The notes under the pieces are model-generated. The model ran no database searches. It was not told where the DNA came from and worked only from the letters and a program-made list of their open reading frames with translations. This document shows, one piece after another, positions 16,806-24,094 of a stretch of 64,000 nucleotides of DNA. Each line of letters starts with the position of its first letter. Position 1 is the stretch's first letter. The position numbers were made by a program, and so were the translations under genes. The stretch lies in the NCBI RefSeq assembly GCF_021391495.1, contig NZ_CP090063.1:4588001-4652000 (forward strand), written 5' to 3'. This DNA comes from Amycolatopsis acidiphila (GTDB taxonomy: Bacteria; Actinomycetota; Actinomycetes; Mycobacteriales; Pseudonocardiaceae).

Positions 16806-17417
16806 TCAGTGGCCCTGTTCGAGCTGCTCGGCGAGCTTGCGCAGACCGCGGTGGGCCGCCATGCGCACCGCGCCGGGTCGTTTGCCGAGCACCCGGGCGG
16901 CGCCTGCGGCGTCGAGCCCCACGACCACCCTCAGCAGCACGGCCTCGGCCTGGTCGCGGGGCAGTCGGGCGATCAGCGCGAGCGCGGCGCCGGTGGTGAG
17001 CGCGTCGACGGCGGAACCCGCGGTGTCGTCGGGCGCCCGAAGCCGGGCCAGCTCCTCGGTGGCGCCCTCCGCGACGGGTGCCCGGCGCCTGCGGCGCAGG
17101 TGGTCCATGGCCCGGTTGCGGGCGATCGTCGCGGTCCAGCCGCGGAACCCGTCGGCATCGCCCCGGAACGCCCGGATCCCCTTCGCGATCTGCAGCCACG
17201 CCTCGGACGCGACGTCCTCGGCGTCGTCGCCCACCAGCACCCGCAGGTACCGCAGGAGGCCGGGCTGCAGGCTGCGGTAGAGGCTCCGGAACGCGTCCTC
17301 GTCGCCGTGCTGCGCCGCGGCCAGCGCGGCACGCAGGTCCGGTTCGCCGGGCTCCCGCCGGAGCGGATCGTCGCCGGAGCCATCGCTGAAAGCGGCCACG
17401 CTGTGCACCCGCGACAT
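16806..17417 (-). CDS. ECF-family RNA polymerase sigma factor
   Basis: A 203-aa extracytoplasmic-function sigma factor. Region 2 is visible as DEDAFRSLYRSLQPGLLRYLR, GDDAEDVASEAWLQIAKGIR and RGWTATIARNRAMDHLRRRR. Region 4 is seen as LIARLPRDQAEAVLLRVVVG, LDAAGAARVLGKRPGAVRMA and HRGLRKLAEQLEQ. There is no extra C-terminal domain. It is followed by a putative membrane anti-sigma factor, the classical arrangement for signal-responsive ECF pairs. Its regulon and signal are unknown; autoregulation from the 45-bp gap upstream is likely. Confidence 0.93.
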   Translation of the reverse strand: MSRVHSVAAFSDGSGDDPLRREPGEPDLRAALAAAQHGDEDAFRSLYRSLQPGLLRYLRVLVGDDAEDVASEAWLQIAKGIRAFRGDADGFRGWTATIARNRAMDHLRRRRRAPVAEGATEELARLRAPDDTAGSAVDALTTGAALALIARLPRDQAEAVLLRVVVGLDAAGAARVLGKRPGAVRMAAHRGLRKLAEQLEQGH

Positions 17418-17462
17418 CCTGAGCCATCACCCTGGCGAGCGGAAGCCCGCCCCGCCGGAGCG

Positions 17463-17780
17463 TCAGGCCGCGGGCGAACCGGTCAGGATGTCGTCGGGCA
17501 GCGCGAGCAGCTCGTCGAGCACGTCGCCGGCGGCGCCGCGACAGTGCCAGAGGGTCTTGCTGGGCGCGAGGAGGTCCTGCTCGTCGGCCGGCACGCGCAG
17601 GGCGGTCGCGTCGTTCTCGGCGTCGAGGCGCAGAATGTCGATGACGGTGCCGTGCGGGCGGACCCCCACCACAGCGACGATGGCGCCGTCGGAGTCACGA
17701 GGATGGATGAAGCGGTACCCGCGCCCGATGAGGTCCATCAGCCGGGTTTCGACCGAACCGGTTTCGTCCGTGGAGCACAT
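17463..17780 (-). CDS. Conserved hypothetical protein divergent from the reverse transcriptase
   Basis: A 105-aa soluble alpha/beta protein, MCSTDETGSVETRLMDLIGR..., with a pattern RFIHPRDSDGAIVAVVGVRPHG, then VIDILRLDAENDATALRVPA and an acidic C-terminal helix (GDVLDELLALPDDIL). No domain is recognised, and there is no signal or membrane segment. It has its own upstream region shared with the reverse transcriptase, with TGCACGTGCA palindromes 69-143 bp from its start. It could be a partner of the reverse transcriptase or an unrelated housekeeping-type protein; nothing in the sequence decides. Confidence 0.65.
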   Translation of the reverse strand: MCSTDETGSVETRLMDLIGRGYRFIHPRDSDGAIVAVVGVRPHGTVIDILRLDAENDATALRVPADEQDLLAPSKTLWHCRGAAGDVLDELLALPDDILTGSPAA

Positions 17781-17848
17781 CGTCGAATTCGCCGTCCTTC
17801 GTGCCCGCGAGGTCCGCGGTGGTGCGCTGGTTCCCGGAGTGACTGAAG

Positions 17849-17923
17849 TGCACGTGCATCTTGCAGCCAGCAAGCTACCACCGGCGACTGCACGGGTAAA
17901 TGCACGTGCTGGGTGCACGTGCA
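17849..17923. promoter_or_regulatory. Cluster of TGCACGTGCA palindromes
   Basis: Perfect 10-bp palindromes TGCACGTGCA at 17849-17858 and 17914-17923, with a near-copy TGCACGTGCT at 17901-17910 and a half-site TGCACGGGTA at 17889-17898. Both perfect copies are followed by TCT. They sit in the divergent region between the 105-aa protein and the reverse transcriptase, so they are probably operators for a repressor or activator. Confidence 0.6.
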
Positions 17924-17994
17924 TCTCGGGTAGAAAACTCCGGTTCCGTTTTCCTCGAAGGAGCGGTTTCCACCCTGCCGAGATGCCGAAAGTG

Positions 17995-18214
17995 GTAACG
18001 GAACGTGATACAACGGGCGAAAGTCGCCCGTTACAGGAGCTAAGGGTGAGCTTTCTGGTCCGATCGGGTGGTTGCCGGGACCGCCCTGCCGGCTTCACCC
18101 GAACCGCCGCGGGATGCTCGGAAGTTCCGTAAGGTGGCGTCGGCGACGCGGAGGTGAGCAGGTGGATCACCACCCCCTCCGGGGCAACCCCGGGGAGCTT
18201 CAGGACACGCAGGT
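17995..18214 (+). ncRNA. Hairpin-rich leader before the reverse transcriptase; possible structured RNA
   Basis: Five inverted repeats lie within about 200 bp directly upstream of the reverse transcriptase: AACGGGCGA/TCGCCCGTT at 18012-18032 with a 3-nt loop; a two-part stem TCGGGTG/CACCCGA with inner GCCGG/CCGGC at 18064-18102; GCGTC/GACGC at 18138-18150; GGTG/CACC at 18161-18171; and CCGGGG/CCCCGG at 18179-18193. No convincing reading frame occupies the stretch. Retron reverse transcriptases are normally preceded by a structured msr-msd RNA, so this is the natural place for one. No a1/a2 repeat pair or priming guanosine could be identified with confidence. Confidence 0.28.
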
Positions 18215-19336
18215 ATGGCGCCCCACGCGAACGCGGCACGCTTCGCGTACAGAACCGCGCGGATGAACGGAGAAAAGGTCACCTCCGTGTCGCCCCTCGG
18301 GCCGAGGCCGGTCTGGCGCTCGCCCGTCCCGCGCTGGACCACGTTCGACGACTGTGCCGCCGCGCTCGACCTCACCCCGGGCGAGCTCGCCTGGTTCGCC
18401 GACGCCCGGTCCTGGAACCGCCGCGCGGGCACCGCGCTGCGGCACTACCGCTACCGCTGGCTGGCGACCGCGGGTGCCGGGATCCGCCTGCTGGAACAGC
18501 CCAAGCCGCGGCTCGCCGAACTGCAGCGGCGGGTGTGCCGGCACGTCGTCGGCGCGCTGCCGGTCCACGAAGCCGCGCACGGGTTCCGCCGGGGCCGCTC
18601 GGCCATCACGTGCGCGGCGCCGCACGCGGGCCGCGCACTCGTGGTCCGGATGGATCTCGAAGGATTCTTTCCCGCGGTGTCCGCGCGGCGGGTCCGGTCC
18701 CTGCTCGAACTCGCCGGATATCCCGCCGCGGTGGCGGCCGCGCTCGCCGGCATCCTCACCACCGCGGCGCCGGTGGACGTGCTGGCCGCCGCCCCGGACG
18801 GACGGCGCGACCCGGCCCGCACGCGGCTGCTGAACAACCTCGCCTCGACCCATCTGCCGCAGGGCTCGCCGTCGGCACCGGCCGTGGCGAACGCCGTCAC
18901 CCATCATCTCGACCGCCGGCTGGCAGGCCTCGCCCGGACGCTCGGCGTGCGCTACACCCGCTACGCCGACGACCTCGCGTTCTCCGGCGACGCGACGTTG
19001 CCGTTGCACCGGTTGCTTCCCGGGGTGCGGCTGATCGTGCGGGACGAGGGCTTCCGGCTGCGCGAATCGAAGACGTCCGTGACCGGCACGCACCAGCGGC
19101 AGCGGATCGCGGGGCTCGTGGTCAACAGCTCCCCCGCCGCCGCCCGGCCCGACTACGACGCGCTCAAGGCCCTGCTGCACAACCGCGTCCGCACCGGGCC
19201 GCAGCCGCAGAACCGCCTGTGCCACCCGGACTTCCGCGCGTACCTGCTGGGCCGCATCGGCTGGATCGCGGCCTCCCACCCGCGCCGCGGCGAGAAGCTG
19301 CGGGCATTGTTCGACCGGATCAGCTGGCAAGGCTGA
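18215..19336 (+). CDS. Retron-like reverse transcriptase (RNA-directed DNA polymerase)
   Basis: A 373-aa stand-alone reverse transcriptase. Visible motifs: RHYRYRWLATAGAGIRLLEQ (RT1), AAHGFRRGRSAITCA (RT2), VVRMDLEGFFPAVS with the first catalytic Asp at 147 (RT3/A), LPQGSPSAPA at 214-223 (RT4/B), YADDLAFSG with catalytic Asps 252-253 (RT5/C), ESKTSVTG at 284-291 (RT6) and IAGLVVN at 298-304 (RT7). There is no group II intron maturase or HNH domain and no integrase, so it is not a standard intron or retroelement; length and RT7 are like retron enzymes. ATG 18215 is the first start after an in-frame stop at 18155; ATG 18263 or GTG 18287 are alternatives. The neighbouring genes are a 105-aa unknown and a convergent secreted protein; no obvious effector. 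Confidence 0.9.
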   Translation: MAPHANAARFAYRTARMNGEKVTSVSPLGPRPVWRSPVPRWTTFDDCAAALDLTPGELAWFADARSWNRRAGTALRHYRYRWLATAGAGIRLLEQPKPRLAELQRRVCRHVVGALPVHEAAHGFRRGRSAITCAAPHAGRALVVRMDLEGFFPAVSARRVRSLLELAGYPAAVAAALAGILTTAAPVDVLAAAPDGRRDPARTRLLNNLASTHLPQGSPSAPAVANAVTHHLDRRLAGLARTLGVRYTRYADDLAFSGDATLPLHRLLPGVRLIVRDEGFRLRESKTSVTGTHQRQRIAGLVVNSSPAAARPDYDALKALLHNRVRTGPQPQNRLCHPDFRAYLLGRIGWIAASHPRRGEKLRALFDRISWQG

Positions 19337-19363
19337 CCCGGCCGGACAACACCTCGAGAGCCG

Positions 19364-20461
19364 CTACGACCGGATGCGCACGACGCTGCCGAGACCTGCG
19401 GGGCAGGCGCCGCAGTTCGACACGTACGCGTCACCGCCACGGAAGGTCAGGCCGCCCGGCAGGATCAGGTTCTGCGACACGATCTGCCGCGAACCGTGCT
19501 CGCCCACCCGGATGAGGGCACCGGACGGGTCCTGGTCCGCCGTCAGCAGACCGTTCTGCGCGATCTCGAGGACATACAGCTTCCCGTCGTGGAAACCGAT
19601 GTCGATGATGTTCGTGAATCCCTGTGCGTACACCTGGGGCGCGTGTCCCGGCACCACGCGGTACACCCGCGCCGCGCCCTTCGGGAACGGGAAGCCCGTC
19701 AGCTCGCCGACGTAGAACGCGCCGTCGGGGCCACGCACGACCGAGGTCGGAACCGCCTGCATCGGGACTTTCATGCCCGGCGCCGTGCCGGGCATCGGCG
19801 GGGCGTCGACCATGCGCAGCGGGAAGACCGCCAGCGTGGAGATCTTTCCCTCGTCGGAAACCCAGAGCAGTGAGTTTCCGCCCGCATCCGCGACCGCCTG
19901 GCCGCCCGGCAGCGCGAGCACCGAGTTCGGGTTGCTGTTGATCTCGATCTTGTCCGGGTCGGCCTTCGCCTCGTAGCCGGCGACGTCGGTGGCCGGTCTG
20001 CCGTCACGCAGCAACCAGCCCATCTTCTGCCCGGTCGCGGGCAGGCCGGGGCGGATGGCGCCGGGGTCACCGCCGAGGCCGAGCGTGACGTACATGTTTC
20101 CCTTGCCCTGGAAGGAAATGTCCGAGGGCCCGATCGCCTGCGCGCCACCCGGGGCGGCCAGCGACGGCAACCCGGTCAGCACGCGGGTCTGGTGCCCGCG
20201 GTCGATCTTCGTCACCGATCCGCTGGTACCGAAGCAAACCGTGTCGCCTTCGGGGCCTCGGATGCAGGGTGCGGTGCCGCCGCTGCCCGACTCGGCCACG
20301 TAAAGCGCGCCGTCAGGCGAGAAAGCGAGCCCTCTGGGCTCGTTCAGTCCACTGGCGACCGTCGTCTGCTGTGCGCCACCGGCCGCCGCGGTCGCCGGCA
20401 CCAGGGCCACCGCGAGCGCGGCGGCGACTGTCAGCAAGATCCGGGTTGTTCTCATGGGCAC
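19364..20461 (-). CDS. Secreted NHL/ScyD-ScyE-type beta-propeller protein
   Basis: A 365-aa exported protein. A Sec signal peptide spans about residues 1-28 (RTTRILLTVAAALAVALVPA). The mature part has beta-propeller repeats of the ScyD/ScyE type: GLNEPRGLAFSPDGALYVAE, GPSDISFQGKGNMYVTLGLG, ALPGGQAVADAGGNSLLWVS, PTSVVRGPDGAFYVGELTGF and IIDIGFHDGKLYVLEIAQNG. A C-terminal CGACPAG pair of cysteines may form a disulfide. Function in actinobacteria is unknown; the name comes from cyanobacterial scytonemin genes. An alternative start is ATG 20455. It is convergent with the reverse transcriptase and divergent from the ABC exporter. Confidence 0.85.
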   Translation of the reverse strand: MPMRTTRILLTVAAALAVALVPATAAAGGAQQTTVASGLNEPRGLAFSPDGALYVAESGSGGTAPCIRGPEGDTVCFGTSGSVTKIDRGHQTRVLTGLPSLAAPGGAQAIGPSDISFQGKGNMYVTLGLGGDPGAIRPGLPATGQKMGWLLRDGRPATDVAGYEAKADPDKIEINSNPNSVLALPGGQAVADAGGNSLLWVSDEGKISTLAVFPLRMVDAPPMPGTAPGMKVPMQAVPTSVVRGPDGAFYVGELTGFPFPKGAARVYRVVPGHAPQVYAQGFTNIIDIGFHDGKLYVLEIAQNGLLTADQDPSGALIRVGEHGSRQIVSQNLILPGGLTFRGGDAYVSNCGACPAGLGSVVRIRS

Positions 20462-20647
20462 GTCCTTTCACGACGTTGTGCCCCCTGGGAAAAGACGAGT
20501 CGATAAAGGTCCGCGTTACGAGAACTACTCCGGGTCGTGATCCGGGCGCGCCCCGCGGGCGAGACGCAAGTCGGGGAAAAACCCTGACGTTTTTGTCGGT
20601 GCCTGGTCCTATGTTGTCCTCACCACCGAAGCAAGGGGGAAACCACC

Positions 20648-21616
20648 ATGACGCAGCCGGAGCCGGGCATCGCCGTCCGGGCACGCGCGCTGGTCAAGAG
20701 ATACGGGCAGACGCGCGCGCTCGACGGGGTGGACCTGGACGTCCCGGCCGGGCAGGTCCTCGGCCTGCTCGGCCCGAACGGCGCCGGGAAGACCACCACC
20801 GTGCGCATCCTGACCACACTGCTGCGCCCGGACTCGGGCGCCGCCTGGGTCGCCGGGCACGACGTGCTCGCCGACCCGGACGCCGTCCGCCGCGAGATCG
20901 GCCTGTCGGGCCAGTACGCGGCGGTCGACGAGAGCCTCACGGGGTTCGAGAACCTGTACATGGTCGGCAGGCTCTACGGCCGCCGCAAGGCCGCCGCCCG
21001 TTCGCGGGCACGGGAGCTGCTCGCGCGGTTCCAGCTGGAGGAGGCCGCGGACCGGCCGGCGAAGGGCTATTCCGGCGGGATGCGCCGGCGCCTCGACCTG
21101 GCCGGCGCGCTCGTCGGCGAGCCTGCCGTGATCATCCTCGACGAGCCCACGACCGGTCTCGACCCCGGCGGGCGCCTCGACACCTGGCAGGTCATCAAGG
21201 AGCTCGTCGCGGACGGCACGACGGTGCTGCTCACCACGCAGTACCTGGAGGAGGCCGACCAGCTCGCGGACATCATCGTGGTGATCGACAAGGGGAAGGT
21301 GATCGCGCGCGGCACGGCCGATGAGCTCAAGGCGCAGAGCGGTGGCGAACGGCTGGAGCTGGTGGTCGCCTCGGCCGCGGATCTGCCGGTCACGCTGCAG
21401 GTGCTCCGCGAGGTCGGGTCGGGCGAGCCGAGCGGGGACGAGCACACGCGTCACGCCGAGATCCTCGTCGACACCGGCCCGAAGGCACTCATCGAAGCGT
21501 TGCGCAGGCTGGACGCGGAACAGATCACGGTGCAGGACGTGGGCCTGCACCGGCCCACCCTCGACGACGTGTTCCTGTCGCTGACCGGGCACGGGGCGAG
21601 CGAGGAGGCACGGTGA
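20648..21616 (+). CDS. Daunorubicin-resistance-type ABC transporter ATP-binding protein
   Basis: A 322-aa ATPase of a DrrAB-like exporter. Walker A GPNGAGKTT at 42-50, signature YSGGMRRRLDLAG, Walker B VIILDEPTTGLDP, and the DrrA-type C-terminal domain (LRRLDAEQITVQDVGLHRPTLDDVFLSLTG). ATG follows AAGGGGG. It overlaps the permease gene by 4 nt (GTGA), so the two form a tight operon. Related pairs export drugs, lipids or glycolipids. No biosynthetic cluster is adjacent, so the cargo is unknown. Confidence 0.95.
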   Translation: MTQPEPGIAVRARALVKRYGQTRALDGVDLDVPAGQVLGLLGPNGAGKTTTVRILTTLLRPDSGAAWVAGHDVLADPDAVRREIGLSGQYAAVDESLTGFENLYMVGRLYGRRKAAARSRARELLARFQLEEAADRPAKGYSGGMRRRLDLAGALVGEPAVIILDEPTTGLDPGGRLDTWQVIKELVADGTTVLLTTQYLEEADQLADIIVVIDKGKVIARGTADELKAQSGGERLELVVASAADLPVTLQVLREVGSGEPSGDEHTRHAEILVDTGPKALIEALRRLDAEQITVQDVGLHRPTLDDVFLSLTGHGASEEAR

Positions 21617-22416
21617 ACGCGATCACCAAAGGGCTTTCCGACGGGGGCGTCATCACCTGGCGCAACCTGATGAACGTGCGGCGCAACCCGGACTGGCTCA
21701 TGGCCGCGACGCTGCAGCCGATCATGTTCGTGCTGCTGTTCGCGTACGTCTTCGGCAACGCGATCGGCGGGGACGCCGGTGGCGCGGCGTACCGCGAGTT
21801 CCTCATCGCGGGGATCTTCGCGCAGACGGTCGCGTTCAACTCGGCGTTCACCGTGCTGGGCTTCGCCAACGACCTGCAGAAGGGCATCATCGACAGGTTC
21901 CGCTCGCTGCCGATGTCGCGGCTCGCGGTGATTCTCGGCCGCACGACGTCGGATCTCGTGGTGAGTGTCGTCGCGCTGATCGTGATGTCGCTGTGCGGGC
22001 TGCTCGTCGGCTGGCGCATCCGCGGCAGCGTGCTCGACGCGGTGCTCGGGTACCTGGTGATGCTGATGTTCGCGTGGGCCCTGTCGTGGGTCGGCGCGCT
22101 CATCGGGCTGGCGGCGCGCAGCGTCGAGGTGGCGCAGAGCGCGGGGCTGATCTGGATGTTCCCGCTGAGCTTCATCTCCTCGGCGTTCGTCCCGCTGGAC
22201 AAGCTGCCCGGGGTCCTGCGGGTGCTCGCCGAGTGGAACCCGTTCACCGCGGTCATCAACGCGACGCGGGACCTGTTCGGCAACCGGTTCGGCGCCCCAC
22301 TCACCGGCTGGCCCGCGCAGCACGCGGCGCTCTACTCGGTGCTGTGCTGCGTGGTGATCATCGCGGTGTTCGCCCCCTTGACGACGGCGCGCTACCGCCG
22401 GGTGGCGAGCAAGTAG
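21613..22416 (+). CDS. ABC-2 type membrane permease (DrrB-like)
   Basis: A 267-aa permease with six membrane segments, partner of the ATPase upstream. Blocks include MNVRRNPDWLMAATLQPIMF, the ABC-2 motif VDSLRSLPMSRL-like region (here IDRFRSLPMSRLAVILGRTT), and FPLSFISSAFVPLDKLPG. GTG start overlapping the ATPase stop codon shows translational coupling. Forms a homodimeric or 2+2 exporter with the ATPase (family knowledge). Confidence 0.93.
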   Translation: MNAITKGLSDGGVITWRNLMNVRRNPDWLMAATLQPIMFVLLFAYVFGNAIGGDAGGAAYREFLIAGIFAQTVAFNSAFTVLGFANDLQKGIIDRFRSLPMSRLAVILGRTTSDLVVSVVALIVMSLCGLLVGWRIRGSVLDAVLGYLVMLMFAWALSWVGALIGLAARSVEVAQSAGLIWMFPLSFISSAFVPLDKLPGVLRVLAEWNPFTAVINATRDLFGNRFGAPLTGWPAQHAALYSVLCCVVIIAVFAPLTTARYRRVASK

Positions 22417-22889
22417 GGGATTCGAGGGCAGGGAGGGGTGGTGCTTTTCGGGGCCTCGGGTGGCGGTCGGTCGGTCGGGTCGGTCGGGGGGTCAGGGGCA
22501 GGGCTGCGTGGCGGCGGGCCGGGTGACCAGGTGGCAGCCGTGGGGGCAGCCCCCTGCGCCGCCTCCACGACCACCCCACCCGGCCAGCCGGGCTCGCGGC
22601 GGCCACCGCTCGCCCCACCCGGCCGCGGGCACACCCGGCGGCCATCGCCCGCACGGCCGCCGCCCGCCCCGCACGGCCGACCCCGCCGCCGCGGGCACAC
22701 CACCCGCTCAAGCGCCCGCCCGCCCGGCTGCCACCGTCCGCCCGGGCACGCCGCCCGCACGGCCACCGCTCGCCCCGCACAACGCCCGCACACCACCCGC
22801 CCGCACGCCACCCGCCCGCACGCCACCCGCCCGGCCGCCCGGCCCACCCACGACCCGGCCCGGCCGCGACCGGGCCCGTCCGGCGCCGG
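22417..22889. repeat. C-rich low-complexity intergenic tract with 15-bp tandem repeat
   Basis: About 470 bp of very C-rich plus strand made of imperfect CCGCCCGCAC/CGGCCACCG-type repeats. Three tandem 15-bp copies of CGCCACCCGCCCGCA (first with one mismatch, last with a changed end) lie at 22791-22835. The open frames across it give Pro/Arg/Thr-rich or Gly/Arg-rich peptides without domains, so no gene is called. It separates two convergent genes. Confidence 0.65.
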
Positions 22890-22913
22890 CCGGCGGCCGG
22901 GCCCGGCCGCCGG
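22890..22913. terminator. 24-bp perfect GC palindrome between convergent genes
   Basis: A perfect palindrome centred on GGGCCC (core GGCCGGGCCCGGCC), 4 bp from the stop of the minus-strand dehydrogenase. It would fold into a strong stem in RNA of either strand; a likely bidirectional terminator. Confidence 0.55.
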
Positions 22914-22916
22914 GCC

Positions 22917-23963
22917 TCAGCCCGGCGTGATGACCACCTTCAGCGCCTGGTGGTCCGCCGCGTTGTGAAAGACCTCGTAGGCCTCGTCGATCCCGGCGAA
23001 GGTGAACCTGTGCGTCCCCATCTTCTCGGCCGGGATGCGGCCGCTCGCGACCATCTTCAGCAGCGTCGGGATGGACACCGTGTCCACCAGCCCCATCGTG
23101 AGCGTCACGTTGTGGATCCACAGGTCCTGCATCGGCAGCGCCACCGGCGCCCCGTGCACGCCGATGTTCGCGACGTGCCCGCCCGGGCGGACGACGGCCG
23201 CCGCGGTCAGCAGGGTCTCGGGGTAGCCGACGGCCTCGATCGCGACGTCCACGCCGAGCCCGTCGGTCAGCGCGAGCACCTCGCCGACCGCGCCGGGCCC
23301 GGCCTCCACCGTGTCGGTCGCGCCGAACTCGCGGGCCTTCTCGAGCCGGAACTTGTTGGAGTCCAAAGCGATCACCCGCGAAGCGCCCCACAGCCCGGTG
23401 GTCAGGATCGCCGCGAGACCGACCGCCCCGGACCCGACGACCGCGACGGTGTCGCCCGGGCGCACCTGCCCCGCCAGCACCCCCACCTCGTACCCGGTGG
23501 GCAGCGAGTCGGCCAGGAAGATCGCCTGCTCGTTCGTCACGTCCTCCGGCACCTTGTAGAGCGACGTGTCGGCGTAGGGGACCCGCACGTACTCCGCCTG
23601 CGTGCCGTCGATGAGGTGCCCGAAGATCCAGCCGATCCCGCCGACGGTCTGGCAGTGCGAGGGCATGTTCCGCTGGCAGTACGCGCACCGCCCGCACTTG
23701 GTCACCGCCGGCACGAGGACCCGGTCCCCCACCGCGAAGCCCTTCACCGCCTCACCGGTCGCGGTCACCGTGCCGACCGCCTCGTGCCCGAGGATCCGCC
23801 CGTCGGTCACCGCCGCGACGTCGCCCTGCAGGATGTGCAGGTCGGTGCCGCAGATCGTCGTCGTGTCGACCTTGACCACGACGTCCGTGGCCTCCTGCAC
23901 ACGCGCGTCGGGAACGTCCTCCCAGGCCTTCTCACCAGGGCCGTGGTACACGAGCGCCTTCAT
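22917..23963 (-). CDS. Zinc-dependent alcohol dehydrogenase (MDR family)
   Basis: A 348-aa medium-chain dehydrogenase. Catalytic zinc residues are in TTTICGTDLHILQGD and GHEAVGTVT; structural zinc cysteines are in KCGRCAYCQRNMPSHCQ; the Rossmann motif is VVGSGAVGLAA. Later blocks MGLVDTVSIPTLLKMVASG and HRFTFAGIDEAYEVFHNAAD are typical of the class that acts on secondary alcohols. ATG 23963 has GGAGG just upstream and matches family starts; an in-frame ATG 12 nt earlier is possible. It is divergent from the molybdopterin oxidoreductase remnant. Confidence 0.92.
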   Translation of the reverse strand: MKALVYHGPGEKAWEDVPDARVQEATDVVVKVDTTTICGTDLHILQGDVAAVTDGRILGHEAVGTVTATGEAVKGFAVGDRVLVPAVTKCGRCAYCQRNMPSHCQTVGGIGWIFGHLIDGTQAEYVRVPYADTSLYKVPEDVTNEQAIFLADSLPTGYEVGVLAGQVRPGDTVAVVGSGAVGLAAILTTGLWGASRVIALDSNKFRLEKAREFGATDTVEAGPGAVGEVLALTDGLGVDVAIEAVGYPETLLTAAAVVRPGGHVANIGVHGAPVALPMQDLWIHNVTLTMGLVDTVSIPTLLKMVASGRIPAEKMGTHRFTFAGIDEAYEVFHNAADHQALKVVITPG

Positions 23964-24094
23964 CGCCACCTCCACGTTTTCCCCAGAACGCTAGGGGCGG
24001 GCGGCGCGGGCGCGGGTCGCAAAAAGAGACACCCCGGTCCTGCCCCGGTTTCGCGCGCCGACCTGCGGGTAGCCCGGGCGCAGGAGGTGGCCCG

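Noticed and set aside
18215..19336. Group II intron maturase or diversity-generating retroelement RT
   Set aside because: No maturase or HNH domain, no intron-like ends, no variable/template repeat pair in the vicinity.
20648..22416. DrrAB as part of an antibiotic cluster
   Set aside because: No PKS, NRPS or tailoring cluster is adjacent; only the exporter pair is present.
22791..22835. Possible CRISPR or attachment-site repeats
   Set aside because: A simple 15-bp tandem repeat without spacers, inside a low-complexity C-rich tract.
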